Of a DNA stretch of 64,000 nt, positions 1-8,404 are shown in pieces. This stretch comes from Bacillus sp. FJAT-42315 (GTDB lineage: Bacteria > Bacillota > Bacilli > Bacillales > Domibacillaceae), in NCBI RefSeq assembly GCF_002797375.1, contig NZ_KZ454941.1:584516-648515 (forward strand), given 5' to 3'. The translations under genes were made by a program, and so were the position numbers. Under the pieces are notes generated by a model. The model worked only from the letters and a program-made list of their open reading frames with translations, did no database searches and was not told where the DNA came from. Position 1 is the first letter of the stretch; every line of letters starts with the position of its first letter.

Positions 1-1668
1 TATCGCGGGGGTACTCACTTTAGTGATACTCGTGTTATTCGTCCAGTCTTCCATGGTGACAAATTGATTGCCTTTATGCAATTGAATGGTCACTGGGCAG
101 ATATGGGTGGGTCGGTGCCAGGTTCATTTGATGTTAACTCAAAAGATCATTACGGTGAAGGAATGCGGATTCCACCGCTTCGTATTTGGAGCAAAGGGGA
201 GTATCTTCACGACGTAGCTAATGTGCTCGTATCGAATATGCGTGTACCAGAAGAACGTCTTGGAGATTTGCGTTCACAAGCAGAAGCAACAAAAACAGGA
301 GAAAGACAATTAATTGCTCTAGTAGAAAAATACGGACTAGATACGATTTTAACGGCATTTAGAGAAGTACAGGATTATGTTGAGCGTTTAACACGTGTGA
401 AAGTAGCAGAACTTCCTGATGGTGAATGGGAAACAACCGACTATATCGACATGGACCCAGCTGTCGGTGAAGGACTGATCCCGATTAAAGTAAAAATGAC
501 GATCAAAGGAGATGAAATTTTCTACGATTTAACAGGATCTCATAGCTATATCGGCTGTTTCTTGAACGCTGGATTCGGCGCTTCTTTATCGGCTGCTTAT
601 GCGGGAACGAAAACATTCTTCCCAGATGTACCATTAAACTCAGGTTTCTACCGTGCGGTTCACGTTCATTTACCTGAAAATTCAGTCGTTAATGCGGGCT
701 GGCCAGTGGCGGTCACAGGCTTCTGTTCGGGAGCTTATGAAAAAATTATGAATGCTTGCTTTGAGCTTTGGTCCCATGTCATGCCAGAACGCGCGCTTGC
801 TTGTTCCTTTAACCTTGAGTACTTATTAATCGGTGGTTGGGACAAACGAGAAGGCTATGACAACTACTTTATGTGGTACGACTGGATGGCCGGTGGACAT
901 GGAGGCCGTAACTCAAAGGATGGAGCGAATGCTTTATCTCCAGTATTCGGTGTCGGACTTAGTATTCAGCCTTGTGAAGGGCAAGAACGCTTATCTCCGG
1001 TAATCACAACAAAGCATGAGATCGTCACTGACTCAGCCGGACCAGGGAAATTCCGCGGCGGCTGCGGAATTGAAAAAGGTGGTATTTTAACGGCAGCGAA
1101 TGACACGGTCATGTCTTATTGCTGTGACCGCTCTCGCTCGGTGACATGGGGAATTTTCGGCGGACTTCCTTCTACTCCTCATGGCGCATGGTTAAATAAA
1201 GACACAGAAGAAGAGCATTTCTTGGGAGCAATCTTCTCGAATGTGAAATTGAAACAAGGGGATCAATTCACAAGACCATCAGCAGGTGGCGGTGGATTAG
1301 GTGATCCGTTAGAGCGTGATCCGCAAGCAGTTATGGAAGACGTCATCGACGAGTACGTGTCCATCGAACGTGCGAAAAAAGATTATGGCGTTGTCATCCG
1401 CGAAATCGATCGTGACATCGATTTATTCGAAATTGATGAAGAAGCGACTCAGAAGGAAAGAGAATTTATTCGTAATGCACGTAAAGATTGGTTAAATGAA
1501 GATGTTGATAGCGTGTTAGCTAAGTTCGAAGCAGGAGAGATTGACCTTCTCGACCTTATCCGTCGCTACGGTGTGATCATTGACCAAGAAACAAACGAAG
1601 TGTTAAGAAAAACAACTGAACAAAACCGTGAAATGCTGAAAAAGCGTTCCGTCGCTTATTGGGCATAA
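1..1668 (+). CDS. Hydantoinase B/oxoprolinase family protein (5' end outside window)
   Basis: The frame is open from base 1 and begins inside the protein with YRGGTHFSDTRVIRPVF, typical of the HyuB/hydantoinase B superfamily, so the true start lies upstream. Family members are subunits of ATP-dependent hydantoinases, 5-oxoprolinase or acetone carboxylase-like enzymes and usually pair with a HyuA-type subunit. Family-like stretches are the Gly-rich AGFGASLSAAYAG region near the middle and the GGGGLGDPLERDP motif close to the C-terminal third. The exact substrate cannot be read from the sequence. A hairpin terminator follows the stop, so this is the last gene of its transcript. The long acidic C-terminal tail (about 120 residues after GGGGLGDP) may point to the acetone carboxylase-like subgroup, but that is a guess. 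Confidence 0.85.
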   Translation, partial: YRGGTHFSDTRVIRPVFHGDKLIAFMQLNGHWADMGGSVPGSFDVNSKDHYGEGMRIPPLRIWSKGEYLHDVANVLVSNMRVPEERLGDLRSQAEATKTGERQLIALVEKYGLDTILTAFREVQDYVERLTRVKVAELPDGEWETTDYIDMDPAVGEGLIPIKVKMTIKGDEIFYDLTGSHSYIGCFLNAGFGASLSAAYAGTKTFFPDVPLNSGFYRAVHVHLPENSVVNAGWPVAVTGFCSGAYEKIMNACFELWSHVMPERALACSFNLEYLLIGGWDKREGYDNYFMWYDWMAGGHGGRNSKDGANALSPVFGVGLSIQPCEGQERLSPVITTKHEIVTDSAGPGKFRGGCGIEKGGILTAANDTVMSYCCDRSRSVTWGIFGGLPSTPHGAWLNKDTEEEHFLGAIFSNVKLKQGDQFTRPSAGGGGLGDPLERDPQAVMEDVIDEYVSIERAKKDYGVVIREIDRDIDLFEIDEEATQKEREFIRNARKDWLNEDVDSVLAKFEAGEIDLLDLIRRYGVIIDQETNEVLRKTTEQNREMLKKRSVAYWA

Positions 1669-1674
1669 TAAACG

Positions 1675-1717
1675 AAAAGCTGCTGGTGAAAAGAATTTCT
1701 TTTTGCCGGCGCTTTTT
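1675..1717 (+). terminator. Rho-independent terminator after the hydantoinase B gene
   Basis: An AAAAGC-TGCTGG arm pairs with GCCGGCGCTTTT (one bulge, some G-U pairs) and is followed by a T-rich run. It separates the gene from pbpC. Confidence 0.65.
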
Positions 1718-1814
1718 TATTTTGTTTTGGCATGTTGTTGATTATTCTTGGAATGGTGTTACATAGCTACGTATCACATGCGAAAAAACTTATCATAAAT
1801 AACTAGATTTTTCC

Positions 1815-1823
1815 TGTTATAAT
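1815..1823 (+). promoter_or_regulatory. Extended -10 sigma-A promoter for pbpC
   Basis: TGTTATAAT is a perfect TATAAT with an upstream TG, about 45 bp before the pbpC start. No good -35 is seen 17 bp upstream, so recognition would rest on the extended -10. Confidence 0.45.
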
Positions 1824-1867
1824 TAAGAAGAAGTTAGATGTGATCATAAAAACCCCGAGGTGAGAAG

Positions 1868-3871
1868 ATGAAGAAATACATATGGATGACCGGGCTACTC
1901 TTGTTGATGTTCAGTCTTGCGGCCTGCAACCGGATGCCTTCTCCAGAAGAGCGTCTTAATGAATATGTCAAGCTATGGAATCAACAAAAGTTTAGTAGCA
2001 TGTACAAAACGTATGTCTCTCCTACTGTGAAAGAAAAAGTGAAGGAGAAGGATTTTAGCGAGCGCTATCAGGCGATTTATGAAGATTTAGAGGTGAAAAA
2101 CTTTAAAGTCACTTCTCTTGCAAAAGAGGAGAAAGATTGGGGAGAGGAAAAGCGAGCGGAAATTCCAATCAAGGTGGAAATGGATACGTTAGCAGGACCG
2201 ATCCAGTTTGAAAAGACAGCTGTCTTAAAGTTGAAAGAAACAGAAGAAGGAGAAAGCTGGTTTATCGACTGGGATACGACGTATATTTTTCCTGAATTAG
2301 ATGAAGGTGACAAGATTCGTGTTGAAACGTTAAAGGGGATACGTGGGCAAATTTTTGACCGCAATGGCAACTCGTTAGCGATCAATGGTCGAGGTTATAT
2401 GGCGGGGATAAGCGCGGGGGAAATAGATGAGAATGCTGAGGCGAAAGCGAAAGTCGCTCAGTTGCTTCAGATTGAGCCACAATTTATTGACGAACAGCTG
2501 AAGCAAAGCTGGGTACAGCCAGGCTATTTTGTTCCGTTGAAGAAGCTAGCTTATAGCGAGCAACAAACGGTGGTCAAGCTTCAGGAGCTACCTTGGGCAA
2601 CGGTCGAGGCAATTTCGATGCGTGAATATCCGTATAAAGAAGCGACAGCTCATTTAACGGGCTACATTGGCGCGATTAATGGAGATGAGCTGAAAAAATT
2701 AAAGGATAAAGGGTATACAGAGCATGACCAAATTGGCAAACGCGGACTTGAGCAGTTATTAGAAGACGAACTGAAGGAAAAGAACGGGCATCGAATTTAC
2801 ATTAAAAAAGCGAAAGCAGAACCGGTAACGTTAGCTGAAACACCTGCTCAAAACGGAAAGGATGTCAAAGTAGCGATTGATGCAGAACTGCAAAAAAATG
2901 TATATGAGCAATTCAAAGGGATGCCGGGTACTGCCGCTGCTATTCATCCGACAACAGGAGAGGTGTTAACGCTCACGAGCTCTCCAGCGTTTGACCCGAA
3001 TGAATTTGTGCGTGGTGTAAGCAATGAACGCTACAAAGAATTAGAAAGCGATCCGAAGAAGCCACTGCTCAATCGATTTGCGGCGACTTATTCACCTGGT
3101 TCTACGATCAAGCCGTTGACCGCAGCGATCGGTTTAAAAGAGGGGACACTTGACCCGAAAAAAGAGCGAGATATTCAAGGGTTGCAATGGCAAAAGGATA
3201 CTTCATGGGGAAGTTATCGCGTCACTCGGGTAAAGGATATCGGTCAGCCAGTCAACTTACAAGAAGCACTCACTTATTCTGACAATATTTACTTTGCCCA
3301 AACGGCACTAGAAATCGGTCCAGAAAAAATGGTATCGGGAATGAAAGCATTCGGTTTTACTGAAAAGGTGCCATTCGACTATCCGATTCGAAAATCACAA
3401 ATTTCAAATAGTGGCGATTTGAATAAAGAGTTATTGTTAAGCGATACAGGCTATGGTCAAGGCGAAGTACTAACGAGCATGCTTCATCTGGCTTCGATAT
3501 ATGGGGCGATTGTCAATGATGGAACGATGATGAAGCCACAGCTATTTGCTAACACGCAGCCAAAACAATGGAAAAAAGGCTTGTTGACAGTAGAGGATGC
3601 CAAGATGTTGCAACAAGATTTGCGACTTGTCGTTCAAAAAGGAACGGCGAAATCAGCGGATGTGCCAAGCTTAGCGTTAGCTGGCAAAACAGGCACAGCT
3701 GAATTAAAAGCAGTTCAAGGAACAAAAGGAAAAGAAAATGGGCTGTTTGTCACTTACGATCAGAATAACCCTACGTTGATGTTAGCCCTGATGGTGGAAG
3801 GGGTCAACGGACAGGGAGGAAGTAAATTAGCGATTGAAGCGAGTCGAAATGTCTTTTTACAAGCTAAATAG
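1868..3871 (+). CDS. pbpC: Class B penicillin-binding protein, PBP3 (PbpC/MecA-like) transpeptidase
   Basis: Cross-links cell-wall peptidoglycan on the outer face of the membrane. The N-terminus is a lipoprotein-type signal with LAAC at the cleavage site, followed by an NTF2-like MecA_N domain (about 25-145), a dimerisation region (about 155-320) and the transpeptidase domain. The three catalytic motifs are visible: S412-T-I-K415, S471-D-N473 and K607-T-G-T610. The length of 667 aa equals that of B. subtilis PbpC. GAGGTGAG just upstream supports the ATG chosen. It stands alone between two terminators. This architecture is shared with low-affinity PBPs such as staphylococcal PBP2a, but that alone does not imply beta-lactam resistance here. 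Confidence 0.93.
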   Translation: MKKYIWMTGLLLLMFSLAACNRMPSPEERLNEYVKLWNQQKFSSMYKTYVSPTVKEKVKEKDFSERYQAIYEDLEVKNFKVTSLAKEEKDWGEEKRAEIPIKVEMDTLAGPIQFEKTAVLKLKETEEGESWFIDWDTTYIFPELDEGDKIRVETLKGIRGQIFDRNGNSLAINGRGYMAGISAGEIDENAEAKAKVAQLLQIEPQFIDEQLKQSWVQPGYFVPLKKLAYSEQQTVVKLQELPWATVEAISMREYPYKEATAHLTGYIGAINGDELKKLKDKGYTEHDQIGKRGLEQLLEDELKEKNGHRIYIKKAKAEPVTLAETPAQNGKDVKVAIDAELQKNVYEQFKGMPGTAAAIHPTTGEVLTLTSSPAFDPNEFVRGVSNERYKELESDPKKPLLNRFAATYSPGSTIKPLTAAIGLKEGTLDPKKERDIQGLQWQKDTSWGSYRVTRVKDIGQPVNLQEALTYSDNIYFAQTALEIGPEKMVSGMKAFGFTEKVPFDYPIRKSQISNSGDLNKELLLSDTGYGQGEVLTSMLHLASIYGAIVNDGTMMKPQLFANTQPKQWKKGLLTVEDAKMLQQDLRLVVQKGTAKSADVPSLALAGKTGTAELKAVQGTKGKENGLFVTYDQNNPTLMLALMVEGVNGQGGSKLAIEASRNVFLQAK

Positions 3872-3880
3872 GGAAGGAAA

Positions 3881-3919
3881 AGACGGCTATCAATGATTTG
3901 TTGATAGCTGTCTTTTTTT
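3881..3919 (+). terminator. Rho-independent terminator after pbpC
   Basis: Arms AGACGGCTATCAA and TTGATAGCTGTCT (one G-U pair) around a 7-nt loop, followed by a run of T. Confidence 0.9.
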
Positions 3920-3962
3920 GTATAGTAAATGAAGCAACGAAAGAAGAGGAAGGTCGTCTAAT

Positions 3963-5258
3963 ATGAAAAAAGTAACCGTGGCCGGCATGGGTTATGTGGG
4001 TATCGTTACAGCGATTGTCCTCGCTCATGTAGGCTGTGAGGTCATATGCCTAGATACAGATACGTCTAAAATTAAGCAATTAAAAAAGAAGCAGCTGCCA
4101 ATCTTTGAGCCTGGATTGGAAGTAGCTCTACATACATATGGGGATAAGCTTTCGTTTACAAGTGATCCGCAACGAGCGCTGACTGCTGCTGAAATGATTG
4201 TTATCACTGTTGGGACACCGTCTTTACCGAATGGGGACGCCGACTTAGAATCGCTCCGTACACTCGCGAGTGAGATCGGAAAATATGCCGCTCGCCCAGA
4301 TTTTATCGCGGTTATCAAAAGCACCGTTCTACCGGGGACAAGCCAAAAAATGAAAGTGTGGATTCAACAAGCGCAAACAGCTCAAGTGGCATTTTCCATC
4401 GCATCGACCCCAGAATTTTTACGCGAAGGGTCTGCTCTTCACGATGCCTTTCATGGAGACCGCATCATTATTGGAGCGGAGGATGAACGAACGGCTGACG
4501 CAATAAAACGTCTGTATAAACCGCTTGACCGCCCACTGTTTACAACGGATTTAAACAGCGCCGAATTGATTAAGTATGCGTCTAATGCCTTTTTAGCTTC
4601 GAAAATTAGTTTTATCAATGAAATGGCACGCCTGGTGGAGAAGGTAGGAGGAAATATTGAGGATGTGGCAACAGGAATGGGAATGGATGACCGGATTGGC
4701 CGCCAGTTTTTACAAGCAGGAGTTGGTTATGGGGGATCTTGCTTTCCTAAGGATATTACCGCGCTGTTGCATTTAGCGAGTGAATATGACGTTCAGCTCA
4801 CAACTGTTGAAGCGGCAAAAAGAGCTAATGAGCTCCAAATGGACTACTTTATTAACAAGGTGAAAACAGTGATGTCTCCGCTAACAGGTAAGCAAGTGGC
4901 AGTGCTTGGGCTTTCGTTTAAGCCGAACACCGATGATATGAGAAAAGCCCCATCGATTACGGTGATTGAAGCCATGTTAGAGGAAAAGGCAACCGTTATT
5001 GGTTACGACCCAGCGGCTACTGCTAATGCGCGTCTTATTTTTCAAGACCGTATTGCTTATACTACTTCAATTGAAGAGGCCCTCCAAGGTAGCGATGTTG
5101 CCTTAATCTTAACGGAATGGACCGATATCAAAAAGGTCTCTCCTCAACAATTTCATCAATTATTGAACGATCCGATTGTCATCGATGGGCGAAATTGTTT
5201 TTCGATGGGGGAGATGAAAGCAACAGGAGTTCAGTACTATCCAATTGGTAAAAGATGA
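3963..5258 (+). CDS. ugd: UDP-glucose 6-dehydrogenase
   Basis: Oxidises UDP-glucose to UDP-glucuronate with two NAD+, in the cytoplasm, for uronate-containing wall polymers such as teichuronic acid, or for capsule. The N-terminal Rossmann motif GMGYVG follows the first strand. The catalytic cysteine is C260 in GYGGSCFPKD, the family's usual position, and the C-terminal UDP-binding domain has the SFKPNTDDMRKAPS signature. At 431 aa it is full length. It sits among wall genes (PBP before, autolysin after) but no teichuronic acid cluster is nearby, so the downstream polymer is unknown. B. subtilis paralogues are TuaD, YtcA and Ugd, and I cannot tell which this matches. Confidence 0.92.
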   Translation: MKKVTVAGMGYVGIVTAIVLAHVGCEVICLDTDTSKIKQLKKKQLPIFEPGLEVALHTYGDKLSFTSDPQRALTAAEMIVITVGTPSLPNGDADLESLRTLASEIGKYAARPDFIAVIKSTVLPGTSQKMKVWIQQAQTAQVAFSIASTPEFLREGSALHDAFHGDRIIIGAEDERTADAIKRLYKPLDRPLFTTDLNSAELIKYASNAFLASKISFINEMARLVEKVGGNIEDVATGMGMDDRIGRQFLQAGVGYGGSCFPKDITALLHLASEYDVQLTTVEAAKRANELQMDYFINKVKTVMSPLTGKQVAVLGLSFKPNTDDMRKAPSITVIEAMLEEKATVIGYDPAATANARLIFQDRIAYTTSIEEALQGSDVALILTEWTDIKKVSPQQFHQLLNDPIVIDGRNCFSMGEMKATGVQYYPIGKR

Positions 5259-5397
5259 ATTTAGCTGATCAGCCATAGTTTTGCTATCAAGTATTTTACA
5301 TACTTTTAAACTGTATCTTTTTTCATGATAAAATGGATTTTGGTGGAAAAGTTAAAAAATATAGTAGGTATAAAGATGTTTAAAAATGGATGTATAT

Positions 5398-5423
5398 TAA
5401 GTCTACCCGAAGTGGGTCGATAT
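5398..5423 (+). promoter_or_regulatory. Sigma-D promoter of the LysM autolysin gene
   Basis: TAAG, 14 bp, GTCGATAT matches the sigma-D consensus TAAA-N14/16-GCCGATAT and lies about 45 bp before the gene. In B. subtilis lytF is also a sigma-D gene, so separation autolysin and flagella would be co-expressed. Confidence 0.7.
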
Positions 5424-5473
5424 AAAGAAAAAAGTGATTCGTTCAAGAAGCTTCATGCGAGAGGAGAGTCGAA

Positions 5474-7273
5474 ATGAAAAAAACTCTATTCACCTTATCG
5501 ACAGCAGTGGTGATTTCAGCTAGCGCTGTTACAGCGGTAGAAGCAGCGGAAAACCACGTGGTTAAGCCTGGTGAGACGCTTGAGAGCATTGCCAAAACAT
5601 ATAATGTCGATTTAGAAGTTCTAAAAAAAATAAATGAATTAAACAGTGATCAACTGTATGCAGATCAAACATTGAAAATTAGTGCAGATATTGAGGTGCC
5701 TGTTGAAGTTAATCATCCAACTTACATTGTGAAAGAGGGGGATACGCTCGCTTCGATTGCTACACTCTATCAAATGGAAGTGGATCAGCTGAAAGAGCTG
5801 AATGAATTAACAACGACTCTCCTTCACCTGGGGCAAGCATTGAAGGTGATCGGCGAACCTTTACTGGTTAAAGAAGAACCACCAGTGAAGGAGGAACAAC
5901 CAGCTATTCAAGCAACAAATGCTCACGTGCCGAAACAAGTCTCTGGGGCGAAGACATACATTGTCCAAGGAGGCGACTCACTGTCTGCGATTGCTACAAT
6001 TTATAATATGAGTATCGCTCAATTGCAGGAATTGAACGGATTAAAGTCAACGAACATTTATGCAGGTCAAAAGTTGACTGTCAGCGGCCAAGCATCATCT
6101 GAACCGGCTACTTCTGTTAGCGAGACAGAACCCTTTGTGACAGCATCAGCTTCGACCTACACGGTCCAAAGCGGTGACTCTTTAAGCAAGATCGCAGCCA
6201 AGTATAAAATGAGTGTGACGCAGTTAATGCAGTTAAATGGCTTGAGCTCACACGTCATTTACGTTGGACAAAAGTTGAAGGTGAGTGGGACACCGTCCCA
6301 AACGAAGCCGCCAAGCAAACCACCTACTACATCGGGTACATACACAGTTCAGAGTGGAGATTCCTTAAGTAAGATCGCGGCACTGCATAAAATGAGTGTG
6401 ACGCAATTAATGCAGTTAAATGGCTTGAGCTCACACGTCATTTACGTTGGACAAAAGTTGAAGGTGAGTGGGGCACCGCCTCAACCGAAACCGCCAAGCA
6501 AACCACCTACTACATCGGGTACATACACAGTTCAAAGTGGAGATTCCTTAAGTAAAATTGCGGCACTGCATAAAATGAGTGTGACGCAATTAATGCAACT
6601 AAATGGCTTGCAATCGCATATCATTTATGTCGGACAAAAGTTGAAGGTGAGTGGGATACCTCCTCAACCGAAGCCGGAGCCACCAACATCGAAGCCAAAG
6701 CCGCCTACGTCTAGTGGTACATACGTGGTGAAAAATGGCGACTCCTTAAGTTTAATTGCTATTTTGTTTAATATGAGCGTACAGCAATTGAAGCAATTAA
6801 ATGGTTTAACTTCCGATTTTATTTATGTTGGACAAACATTAAAGGTGACAGATGATGGTGGTCAGCCACCTGTTGTCGATAAACCTGAACAGCCATCTGG
6901 TGGGTCTTTTTCTGTGGCTCGCTTGCTTGCTGAAGCGAAAAAGCATATGGGTGTGCCATACGTGTGGGGAGGCGCACAGCCGTCTGGTTTCGATTGCAGC
7001 GGATATATTTACTATGTATTTAACCAAGTTGGGAAGAAGTTACCTAGAACGAATACGGAAGGGTATTACAGTCGTTCTTACTTCGTATCTAATCCTCAGC
7101 CTGGCGATATCGTCTTTTTTAATAACACATATAAACAAGGGATCTCACATATGGGGATTTATCTTGGAAACAATCAATTTATTCAAGCAAGCTCGTCTCA
7201 AGGGATTACAATTACTAGTTTAGATAATTCCTATTTTAAACCGAAGTTTGATAGCTTTAAACGGTTTTATTAA
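5474..7273 (+). CDS. Secreted LysM/NlpC-P60 peptidoglycan endopeptidase (LytF/LytE type)
   Basis: Cleaves the D-gamma-glutamyl-mDAP bond of wall peptides, most likely at septa for cell separation. After a signal peptide (about 1-27, ending VEAA) come seven LysM modules, each with a YxVxxGDxLxxIA-type core, joined by Pro/Thr/Lys-rich linkers. The C-terminal NlpC/P60 domain runs from about residue 488. Its catalytic residues are C508 (FDCSG) and H559 (SHMGIY). B. subtilis LytF has five LysM modules and LytE three, so seven is long. Modules 4-6 are near-identical at DNA level, pointing to recent tandem duplication. RBS AGAGGAG supports the ATG. Control by sigma-D is suggested by the box at 5398-5423. 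Confidence 0.92.
   Translation: MKKTLFTLSTAVVISASAVTAVEAAENHVVKPGETLESIAKTYNVDLEVLKKINELNSDQLYADQTLKISADIEVPVEVNHPTYIVKEGDTLASIATLYQMEVDQLKELNELTTTLLHLGQALKVIGEPLLVKEEPPVKEEQPAIQATNAHVPKQVSGAKTYIVQGGDSLSAIATIYNMSIAQLQELNGLKSTNIYAGQKLTVSGQASSEPATSVSETEPFVTASASTYTVQSGDSLSKIAAKYKMSVTQLMQLNGLSSHVIYVGQKLKVSGTPSQTKPPSKPPTTSGTYTVQSGDSLSKIAALHKMSVTQLMQLNGLSSHVIYVGQKLKVSGAPPQPKPPSKPPTTSGTYTVQSGDSLSKIAALHKMSVTQLMQLNGLQSHIIYVGQKLKVSGIPPQPKPEPPTSKPKPPTSSGTYVVKNGDSLSLIAILFNMSVQQLKQLNGLTSDFIYVGQTLKVTDDGGQPPVVDKPEQPSGGSFSVARLLAEAKKHMGVPYVWGGAQPSGFDCSGYIYYVFNQVGKKLPRTNTEGYYSRSYFVSNPQPGDIVFFNNTYKQGISHMGIYLGNNQFIQASSSQGITITSLDNSYFKPKFDSFKRFY
6158..6706 (+). repeat. Three tandem 183-bp LysM-coding repeats
   Basis: Units begin at 6158, 6341 and 6524 with an exact 183-bp (61-codon) period covering a LysM module plus linker. 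Units 2 and 3 are almost identical. The next LysM starts 198 bp later and is clearly diverged. Confidence 0.9.
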
Positions 7274-7283
7274 TCAACTAGAA

Positions 7284-7315
7284 AGGATGTAGGCAACATG
7301 TCTGCATCTTTTTTT
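7284..7315 (+). terminator. Rho-independent terminator after the LysM autolysin gene
   Basis: GATGTAG pairs with CTGCATC (one G-U), followed by seven T. Confidence 0.75.
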
Positions 7316-7319
7316 GTAC

Positions 7320-7354
7320 AGAAAAAAGCACCTGCTACAAAGAGCAAGTGCTTT
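7320..7354 (-). terminator. Rho-independent terminator of secA2-slaP and the candidate small RNA
   Basis: Read on the minus strand: AAAGCACTTGCT, loop, AGCAGGTGCTTT, then a T run. It converges with the autolysin terminator on the plus strand. Confidence 0.85.
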
Positions 7355-7411
7355 CGGGCCACCACCAACCGTTGCCACTATATTATCGATAACTTACAAA
7401 ACGGAAAACTA
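7320..7411 (-). ncRNA. Candidate ~90-nt small RNA behind slaP
   Basis: On the minus strand a good promoter (-35 TTGTGA at 7446-7441, 16-bp spacer, extended -10 TGTTACAAT ending at 7419) lies past the slaP stop and would start a transcript near 7411. A terminator hairpin (arms 7354-7343 and 7336-7325, T run to 7322) ends it. In between are a CCGTT/AACGG helix and a G-rich stretch (GGTTGGTGGTGGCCC). No ORF of worth is present. The same hairpin must also end the secA2-slaP transcript, so the RNA could instead be a processed 3' UTR. I do not recognise the family. Confidence 0.5.
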
Positions 7412-7497
7412 TATTTTTATTGTAACATATCTACTTATATTCACAAGAAAAAATTTCATATCTTGGATGGAATATCATCATTTTTTATTCTAGTAAA

Positions 7498-8397
7498 CTA
7501 TCCTTTTACTCGAACGCTCCAGGTGGTTAAATCGGGTTGTTCGATCTTCACTAGCTCTTTATGGAAAATGACGGTCCATGGCTTCGTTGTGTTCGCTTTG
7601 ACTTCGAAACCCTCGAACGTGAACTGTCCTTCTGCAATGACTTCCTTTTGATGATCTAGTACTTGCAGTGGCAACTGTTCGATTTTTAAATTTTTCTCAT
7701 AGCCGTTGCGCATTAACAAGGTGACATGAAATTGACCGTCGGCTGCGAAATTGGCTTGTAGGCCGGTAAAGTTGAGTTCATTTTTGTTCGGTTCTCCAAG
7801 TTCTTCCACGACTTTTCGTAATTGTTCTTTTTGCGCTTCTGGTAAGGCTTCTTCCCACGAAGGCGCTAAATCTAATTCATGCTTTGTAGAGGTCAAATCA
7901 AAAGCAAGTGTCCAATCTTCCTTTGCTAAATCAACGGATGGATCGAGCGTTTTAGCTGGGAACGTGAATGTCCATGGACGACTGCTTTTCGCCGGTAGAC
8001 TGCCAACCTCTTTCATATTAAATAGATGCTTTGCTTTCACTTGTTTTTGTTCATTAATCAGTAGTAGGCTAACTTCTCCTAGTTGAAGGTCTTTATCAAC
8101 GGAGTTGCGAACGAAGGCGGAAACAGCTAATCCTTCTGGTTGTTCTTCCCATTCGATCCCTGATAAAGATAGCTGGTTTGCCTTTAGTAATGGCAGCTCA
8201 TTGTTTAAAAAGCGCAGCACATACATTTGTTCTTTCGAAATCGTCGCCGCTGGATGAATGGAAAGCGGTGTTTCGACTTCCTCTGTTGATTCTTGAGTGT
8301 CATTGTTTGTTAATTCACTGGATGGCACCGTGCTTTCGAGGCCGTCGTTTTTTAATTTGCTTTTATCATTACTTTTCTTTTTGAAAAAAGATAACAT
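7498..8397 (-). CDS. slaP: Accessory Sec system S-layer assembly protein SlaP
   Basis: Cytoplasmic partner of SecA2 that assists secretion of S-layer proteins in Bacillus anthracis. The call rests on overall resemblance to that family (299 aa, a charged low-complexity N-terminus of about 50 residues, then two similar beta-rich domains with RPWTFTFPAKT near 145 and KPWTVIFHKE near 275) and on position directly behind secA2. The start follows the secA2 stop by 7 bp and its AAGGAG lies in the last codons of secA2, so translation is probably coupled. No signal peptide or membrane segment is seen. The repeated RPWTFTF/KPWTVIF phrase suggests an internal duplication. Confidence 0.82.
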   Translation of the reverse strand: MLSFFKKKSNDKSKLKNDGLESTVPSSELTNNDTQESTEEVETPLSIHPAATISKEQMYVLRFLNNELPLLKANQLSLSGIEWEEQPEGLAVSAFVRNSVDKDLQLGEVSLLLINEQKQVKAKHLFNMKEVGSLPAKSSRPWTFTFPAKTLDPSVDLAKEDWTLAFDLTSTKHELDLAPSWEEALPEAQKEQLRKVVEELGEPNKNELNFTGLQANFAADGQFHVTLLMRNGYEKNLKIEQLPLQVLDHQKEVIAEGQFTFEGFEVKANTTKPWTVIFHKELVKIEQPDLTTWSVRVKG

Positions 8398-8404
8398 AAG
8401 CTGA

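Noticed and set aside
7366-7400. Plus-strand TTGCCA box as a promoter opposite the small RNA
   Set aside because: No acceptable -10 at 16-18 bp and no ORF follows, so an antisense toxin transcript is not supported.
7298-7651. 117-aa plus-strand ORF after the LysM autolysin
   Set aside because: It runs through two terminators, the small RNA region and the antisense of slaP.
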